The notes below the pieces were generated by a model. It searched no databases. It was not told the DNA's origin and worked only from the letters and a program-made list of their open reading frames with translations. A DNA stretch of 64,000 bases. Origin: Lateolabrax maculatus (Eukaryota; Chordata; Actinopteri; Acropomatiformes; Lateolabracidae). The DNA lies in contig CM062211.1 of assembly GCA_031216445.1 (NCBI GenBank), forward strand, positions 18,761,001 to 18,825,000, written 5' to 3'. Below are positions 61,025 through 64,000 of this stretch, one piece after another. Within the stretch, counting starts at the first letter, position 1. Each line of letters starts with the position of its first letter. Position numbers and translations under genes: made by a program.

Positions 61025-62136
61025 TCACAGTGACTGCAGGTTGTGCAGGTTGTTGAAGGCCTCTGCAGGAACAGACTCCAGCTGGTTGTTCTGCAGCATC
61101 CTGGAAACAACAAACAGTTAGCTTAGCTTAGCATAAAGACTGGAAACAGGGGGAAACTGCTAGCCTGGTTCTGTTCAAGCTGTAAGACTCAACTGCATTA
61201 ATCGTCTTGTAGAAGAACCCTGTGACAGAATATAGTTCAGGTTGTGTTCTCATATGATGCATATTCCTAATAACTATGTCTTTAATTATTTACTGTGAAG
61301 AACTGAACTGGACTGCAGTGGATGGGGCCCAGGAGGAAATCTTTTCCCTTGCTGGTTAATCCGGCTATGGTATCAGCAGCATTGGTACAGTGGTACATAC
61401 ATGAATAGTTGTAGTAGCAGTGATTTACTGTGGAGTCTGTAGGATTTGTAGTAGTAGCAGTAGTAGTAAGAGTTGTAGAAACTGCAGTTTTACAGGTATT
61501 TATGTAACTGCAGAAAACCTTCACTGTGTCTCTGTGAATGATTAGCACCAGTAAACACACCTCACAGTGATACAGTTAAGACTTAGTTTGAAGGCTTCAG
61601 GTTCAGGTTCAGGTTCAGGTTCAGGTTAGGAGTGAGGCATTTAGAAAGTCATTCAATCGTGTTTTTTTCAGAAATTAAGTCTTTTCTCTGTCATACATGA
61701 TTGTATTTCCTCTTGGTTGGATTATTGTAGTTTATCGTATTCAGGGTTTAAAGATGAAAAACAAAGACTCAAAGACCAGATCATGTCAGTCCTGTTTCAG
61801 CTCTTTGTCAGTCGCTGCTCCCCTGCAAGCCAGAGCCTCAGCCCTTCAGACAGGTCCTGGTTCAGGACTACAGGAGACCTGGTTTCAGGACTCCTCAAAC
61901 CTGAACTTTTATTAGCCTCATTGCCTTCTGAAATGTTTTAATCCCGCTTCAAAGCACTTTGTAACTTTGTTTTGAACAGTGCTGAATGAATGAAGGGGTT
62001 GGGGAGTGCACTGTGTCAGTGAGGGTCCTCACTAGTATAGAAGTACAAACGTGTGTGGACTTACAGCACTTTGAGGTTGTAGAGGCCGGTGAACGCTCCC
62101 CTGGGGATGATTGACAGATCGTTTCCCGCCAAACGC
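45546..62136 (-). CDS. lgr5: LGR5-type leucine-rich-repeat G-protein-coupled receptor, 5' partial, 18 exons in window
   Basis: Receptor for R-spondins that potentiates Wnt signalling at the plasma membrane; LGR5 marks stem cells in vertebrates. Exons: 62136-62065, 61100-61029, 58500-58285, 57262-57191, 53837-53769, 53090-53019, 52863-52792, 52094-52026, 50764-50693, 50386-50321, 49973-49902, 49245-49174, 48598-48473, 47922-47768, 47545-47462, 46862-46619, 46515-46358, 46276-45546. The spliced frame is open for about 830 residues to the stop. The human protein is 907 aa, so the signal peptide, N-cap and first repeat are missing, beyond the right edge. Features closer to LGR5 than LGR6 are DANHIS, CFSGL, LPYAFQCCAF, DDFLIEFEDE and the tail EKQSCDSTQALV. 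YGARWE and RHVAWLLF resemble LGR6. The neighbours cct2 and myrfl favour lgr5. Confidence 0.85.
48422..48465. repeat. (GT)n microsatellite beyond the donor of lgr5 exon 48598-48473
   Basis: About 44 bp of (GT)n on the intron side of that exon. Confidence 0.95.
49863..50007. repeat. (GT)n and (CA)n tracts on either side of an lgr5 LRR exon
   Basis: (GT)n at 49863-49894 and (CA)n at 49979-50007 flank LRR exon 49973-49902. Confidence 0.93.
50766..50804. repeat. (AC)n microsatellite at an lgr5 exon acceptor
   Basis: (AC)n directly abutting exon 50764-50693. On the minus strand it makes a (GT)n tract ending tgtgcag. Confidence 0.95.
50925..51120 (-). mobile_element. Third, inverted copy of the CTTGGCAATAAACC tail
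   Basis: It reads AATCAGAATCAGGTTTATTG then CCAAGTAAGTTTTCACATAC on the plus strand, the reverse complement of the other tails. It sits inside a diverged minisatellite in an lgr5 intron. Confidence 0.6.
51943..52020. repeat. (GT)n tract with GC interruptions beyond an lgr5 donor
   Basis: About 75 bp of (GT)n with CGTG interruptions, 5 bp from exon 52094-52026. Confidence 0.95.
52648..52765. repeat. Dispersed 'GCTTAGCATAAAGACT' repeat
   Basis: The core TAGCTTAGCATAAAGACTTGAAACAGGGGGAAAGCTAGCCTGG recurs at 61118-61170 and, more diverged, at 5930-6075. The last also shares the AACATTTTGGGAAAT leader, which is seen again near 35368. Confidence 0.6.
53486..53710. mobile_element. Third, truncated copy of the hAT-like element in an lgr5 intron
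   Basis: The start CAGGAGTCCCAACCTAGGGG and the ATAAATCTGAGGGGTCG block match 36850-37180. The right end has lost a canonical terminus. As at the other copy, the upstream flank reads GACAGTCT..ACTTTATAT..AGTC. Confidence 0.7.
53965..54360. repeat. Degenerate minisatellite, unit about 20 bp (ACTGGGAATGTCAGCTCTAG)
   Basis: Some fifteen diverged copies of CTGGGAATGTCAG(T/C)TCTAGA lie in an lgr5 intron, with insertions between units. GGGAAT recurs throughout. Confidence 0.7.
55738..55985. repeat. Scattered (AC)n and (GT)n tracts, lgr5 intron
   Basis: (AC)n at 55740-55754, (GT)n at 55765-55793, and short (AC)n runs near 55832-55856, 55937-55945 and 55960-55987. Confidence 0.85.
57141..57673. repeat. 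Cluster of (AC)n, (GT)n and (AC)n tracts in an lgr5 intron
   Basis: (AC)n at 57141-57180, an AGAG run near 57267-57282, (GT)n at 57311-57351, interrupted (AC)n at 57483-57546 and (AC)n at 57649-57674. Confidence 0.93.
57725..57965. repeat. Degenerate ACTN tetranucleotide-like tract
   Basis: About 240 bp dominated by AACT, GACT, ACCA and CTGA words, including a perfect (AACT)n run near 57914-57931. It is an old, mutated simple repeat in an lgr5 intron. Confidence 0.6.
59240..59320 (-). repeat. Dispersed repeat copy (second of three), inverted, lgr5 intron
   Basis: The reverse complement reads GTGATGATCTTATGGACCATG then ATTAAACTACCCAACAGG, matching the other two copies. Confidence 0.75.
59554..60300. 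repeat. Long (TGTC/TGCC)n tetranucleotide tract
   Basis: About 187 consecutive tetranucleotides are nearly all TGTC or TGCC, with rare TCTC near the left end. The tract lies in the lgr5 intron between exons 58500-58285 and 61100-61029. It opens long false reading frames of Cys/Leu/Pro/Val/Ser on the plus strand and Gln/Thr/Asp/Arg/Gly/Ala on the minus strand. These should not be annotated as genes. Confidence 0.97.
60440..60510. repeat. (AC)n microsatellite
   Basis: About 70 bp of (AC)n with one interruption (CTCAC), just right of the TGTC/TGCC tract in the same lgr5 intron. Confidence 0.95.
60671..61048. repeat. Seven-fold tandem copies of an lgr5 exon end plus splice donor, separated by GT tracts
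   Basis: The + strand motif CTCACAGTGACTGCAGGTTG, followed by TGCAGG and (GT)n, occurs at about 60671, 60722, 60770, 60841, 60900, 60964 and 61024. The rightmost is the true 3' end of LRR exon 61100-61029 on the minus strand (CAACCTGCAGTCACT|gtgaga). The other six are intronic copies. The leftmost reads CTTACAG, giving a gtaag donor. Spacers are (GT)n of varying length, so the period varies from about 48 to 71 bp. Confidence 0.92.
61589..61627. repeat. (GGTTCA)n hexanucleotide, about six units
   Basis: CAGGTTCAGGTTCAGGTTCA continued, ending GGTTAGG. It resembles but is not the vertebrate telomere repeat. Confidence 0.85.
61690..61990 (+). mobile_element. Strongly decayed LINE relic in an lgr5 intron
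   Basis: It begins TTGGATTATTGTAGTTTATC, compatible with the LDYCNSL motif region, and ends CAAAGCACTTTGTAACTTTGTTTTGAA, a frequent LINE 3' end. Between them the frames are broken. Confidence 0.35.
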
Positions 62137-63604
62137 CTGAGAATAAAGAATAAAAAGAGTGGAGTCATAAATACCACAGTAAACCTTCGTTTCAGATAAA
62201 TACCATCCATGACAGCAACATACGGAGATATACTGTACACCACTTTATGATCAGTTACTATCAATGATCAAACATCAGTTATGGTGAGATATGAATGACT
62301 GAATGAATAAACTACACCCAGCCCACATGGTCTTACAAGACACCATGTTTTCATACCTTTTCAGGGTTTTCATGGAACATTAACCCTCCTGAATCATCAT
62401 AAACTTGTACAGTACAAAGAGAAAATAAGACTCACTTTCCACCCAAATCAGACAGAACAAACAGACTCTGAGCTGAAGATCTTTGGCTTCTAAACCCGAC
62501 GTGACACGTGACTCAAACCTGTGATGGATGTGCACATCCAGTATTTCTTTTTAATGAAGTTTACATAACAACACAAATGAGTCCTGTAGATAAACAGCCT
62601 AAAACACAGAGAACGCTGTGATTTACTGCACATAAACACCTTCTTATTTATTCTATCCTCAGCCCACGTCTGCATGGTCTGCTGGAATGTGAACAGATCT
62701 ATGAACCCCCAGAAAGATAAGATAAAATGATAGGATAAGAACTTGTGCCAGAGTTTCCATACAGCAATGAAGAGTAAATGCTAAATAATAACAATAGAAG
62801 GTAAGAAAGTAGTTAGTAAGTAAAGTAAAATAGAGAAGTTATATTACACATGAAGTATTATTAGCCGTCATATTGTGAACGTTGTATTCTCTCCTGTCTG
62901 TATTTGCAGATTGTTTTCAGGCCAGCAGCAGCTGAACACTGGGCAGATCTCCGTCTCCCAGTAAACACCACGTTCCCAGTGAGTCTGAACTCTGAAACCA
63001 GCAGAAACCTCCGAGCCGTGGAGGGTCCGGCAGGTCTGTTTGTTTTTAGAGGCCACTCAGAGTTCAGCCAGTCCGCATGTACCCAGCATGCACCTCTGCG
63101 GTGTCCTATCGCCGTGGTGACGTTTCTCACGCCGCGGTGACAAATATCACACACGCGCAGACACACACACACAGAAACACACACGGCTGGCAGCCGAGCA
63201 GAACAGCAGCCAGAGTCGTGTTCGGGTCTCTGTGAGGTCAGCTGTTCAGAGCTCAGGGCTGAGAAAGTGTTCATACATGACACGACACCGCCGGCAGGTG
63301 AGGGCCGAGATGGGATTACATGTCGTGTCCTCGCAGATATCTGAGCTCGCCGCCCGCTCAGACTGAGTATCACCCATGTACATCTTCAAGCAGCGTTCAT
63401 GGAGATATCAGAGGGGCGTCAGGCGGCAGACGACCACAAGTACACAAGTACACAAGTACAGATACTTCTGGACTGATTCAACTTCTTTACTCCAGTAAAA
63501 GTACAAACTGTGAAATGTACTCATCTCTCCAAGGAATCATTTTTTTCGTGTGTTTTTGTCCATTTACATGGATATGTTGAACATGTTGAGTATTTCATAA
63601 GAAG

Positions 63605-63850
63605 GAAGTTATAATTTAGAAAAAAAGTCATAATCGTATAAGGTAAAGTTGTAATATTTTGGGAATAAAGTCAAAACTTTACTACACAAAAGTCTTAATA
63701 TGTTCAAAGTTTAGGTTGTTTTGTTTTGCAAATAAAGTGAAAAATGTATGAGACAAAAAGTCTGAATATTTTTAGGGTTACAATTTATTTGTGAATAAAA
63801 TCAAAAATGTAGGCGAAAAATTTGTATTTCAAGATTAAACTCATAATATT
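63605..63850. repeat. Degenerate 'GAATAAAGTCAAAA' minisatellite
   Basis: Repeated words GTCATAAT, GGGAATAAAGTCAAAAC, AAAAGTCTGAATATT, GTGAATAAAATCAAAAATG and AAACTCATAATATT at about 25-30 bp spacing. It lies in the lgr5 upstream intron. Confidence 0.6.
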
Positions 63851-63885
63851 TGACTTTTTAGAGATACAAGGGTCTAACAGGACGG

Positions 63886-64000
63886 CGACGCTACAAACAC
63901 CTGATGATCTTATAGACCATGATTCATTGCTGCAGATTAAACTAGCCAACAGGATATAAAGGAGTTAAAATGAGCTCAACCTTAAACATCTACAGCAGTA
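63886..64000 (+). repeat. Dispersed repeat copy (third of three), cut by the window edge
   Basis: GATGATCTTATAGACCATGA followed by TTGCTGCAGATTAAAC and ACAGGATATAAAGGAG. It is nearly identical to 10634-10712 (+) in a cct2 intron and 59240-59320 (-) in another lgr5 intron. Confidence 0.75.

Larger units (their letters stand above)
47462..62136 (-). other. lgr5: lgr5 ectodomain exons: leucine-rich repeats and hinge
   Basis: Single LRRs of 22-24 residues are encoded by separate exons of 66-72 bp, each with boundaries inside the repeated leucine codon (CT|N). Examples are RLAGNDLSIIPRGAFTGL (62136-62065) and DLNYNSLVEFPTAIRSL (53837-53769). One exon (58500-58285, 216 bp) holds exactly three repeats. 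Exon 48598-48473 carries the last repeat and the start of the C-cap. The hinge exons 47922-47768 and 47545-47462 contain QCCAFVSCE, a run of ten glycines and the acidic DDFLIEFEDE segment. The horseshoe formed by these repeats binds R-spondin in the family. Confidence 0.85.
62137..64000. other. lgr5 upstream intron, no exon recognised
   Basis: I looked for the preceding LRR exon (expected to end in LEEL with a CT| donor) and did not find it. The stretch holds a degenerate AATAAAGTC-type minisatellite (63605-63850) and a dispersed repeat copy at the right edge (63886-64000). It also holds a CpG-containing stretch around 62990-63330 of unknown meaning. Confidence 0.45.

Noticed and set aside
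61029..61100. The six extra exon-end copies as genuine additional LRR exons
   Set aside because: Each copy has only about 20 bases of the exon, far short of a repeat, and no upstream acceptor with a usable reading frame.
62861..63373. 170-codon minus ORF as the missing first lgr5 exon
   Set aside because: It has no signal peptide, no LRR N-terminal cysteine cluster and no donor in the required phase.
1..64000. CRISPR arrays, bacterial operons, tRNA or rRNA genes
   Set aside because: The DNA is clearly vertebrate nuclear. No cloverleaf or rRNA segment was seen, and the tandem repeats are simple sequence or minisatellites.

Overview
The window looks like ray-finned fish (percomorph-type teleost) nuclear DNA. 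It has small intron-rich vertebrate genes, very many (CA)n/(GT)n tracts, short fish-type dispersed repeats and a nothepsin, an aspartic protease family known from fish. All gene models below were spliced by eye. Every GT/AG junction and reading frame was followed through, but nothing was compared with a database.

Layout, left to right. (1) 136-517, + strand: the last coding exon of a basic-tailed protein, possibly bestrophin-3 by gene order. (2) 1568-6310, - strand: complete nine-exon nothepsin gene (408 aa). (3) 7959-14188, - strand: complete 16-exon cct2, chaperonin TCP-1 subunit beta (535 aa). (4) 15168-18270, - strand: a five-exon gene for a 172 aa coiled-coil protein I do not recognise. 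(5) 19870-32470, - strand: complete 23-exon myrfl (938 aa), a membrane-anchored transcription factor that cleaves itself. (6) 32471-45545: 13 kb without recognisable genes, rich in nested DNA-transposon remnants. (7) 45546-62136, - strand: 18 exons of an LGR5-type leucine-rich-repeat GPCR (about 830 residues), whose first exon(s) lie beyond the right edge.

The order cct2, myrfl, lgr5 matches human 12q15-q21 (from memory: CCT2, LRRC10, BEST3, RAB3IP, MYRFL, then LGR5). This supports the names myrfl rather than myrf, and lgr5 rather than lgr6. The genes are unrelated in function (luminal proteolysis, cytosolic protein folding, transcription control, R-spondin/Wnt signalling) and form no operon-like unit.

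The most unusual features are in splicing architecture and repeats. One lgr5 exon end, with its splice donor, has been copied six more times into the next intron. The lgr5 seven-transmembrane region is split by two introns, one of which is 81 bp and open in frame. Several exons sit between complementary (UG)n and (CA)n tracts. A 331 bp hAT-like element has a perfect 8 bp target-site duplication and was nested inside another mobile repeat before both spread. A tract of about 750 bp is built only of TGTC and TGCC units.
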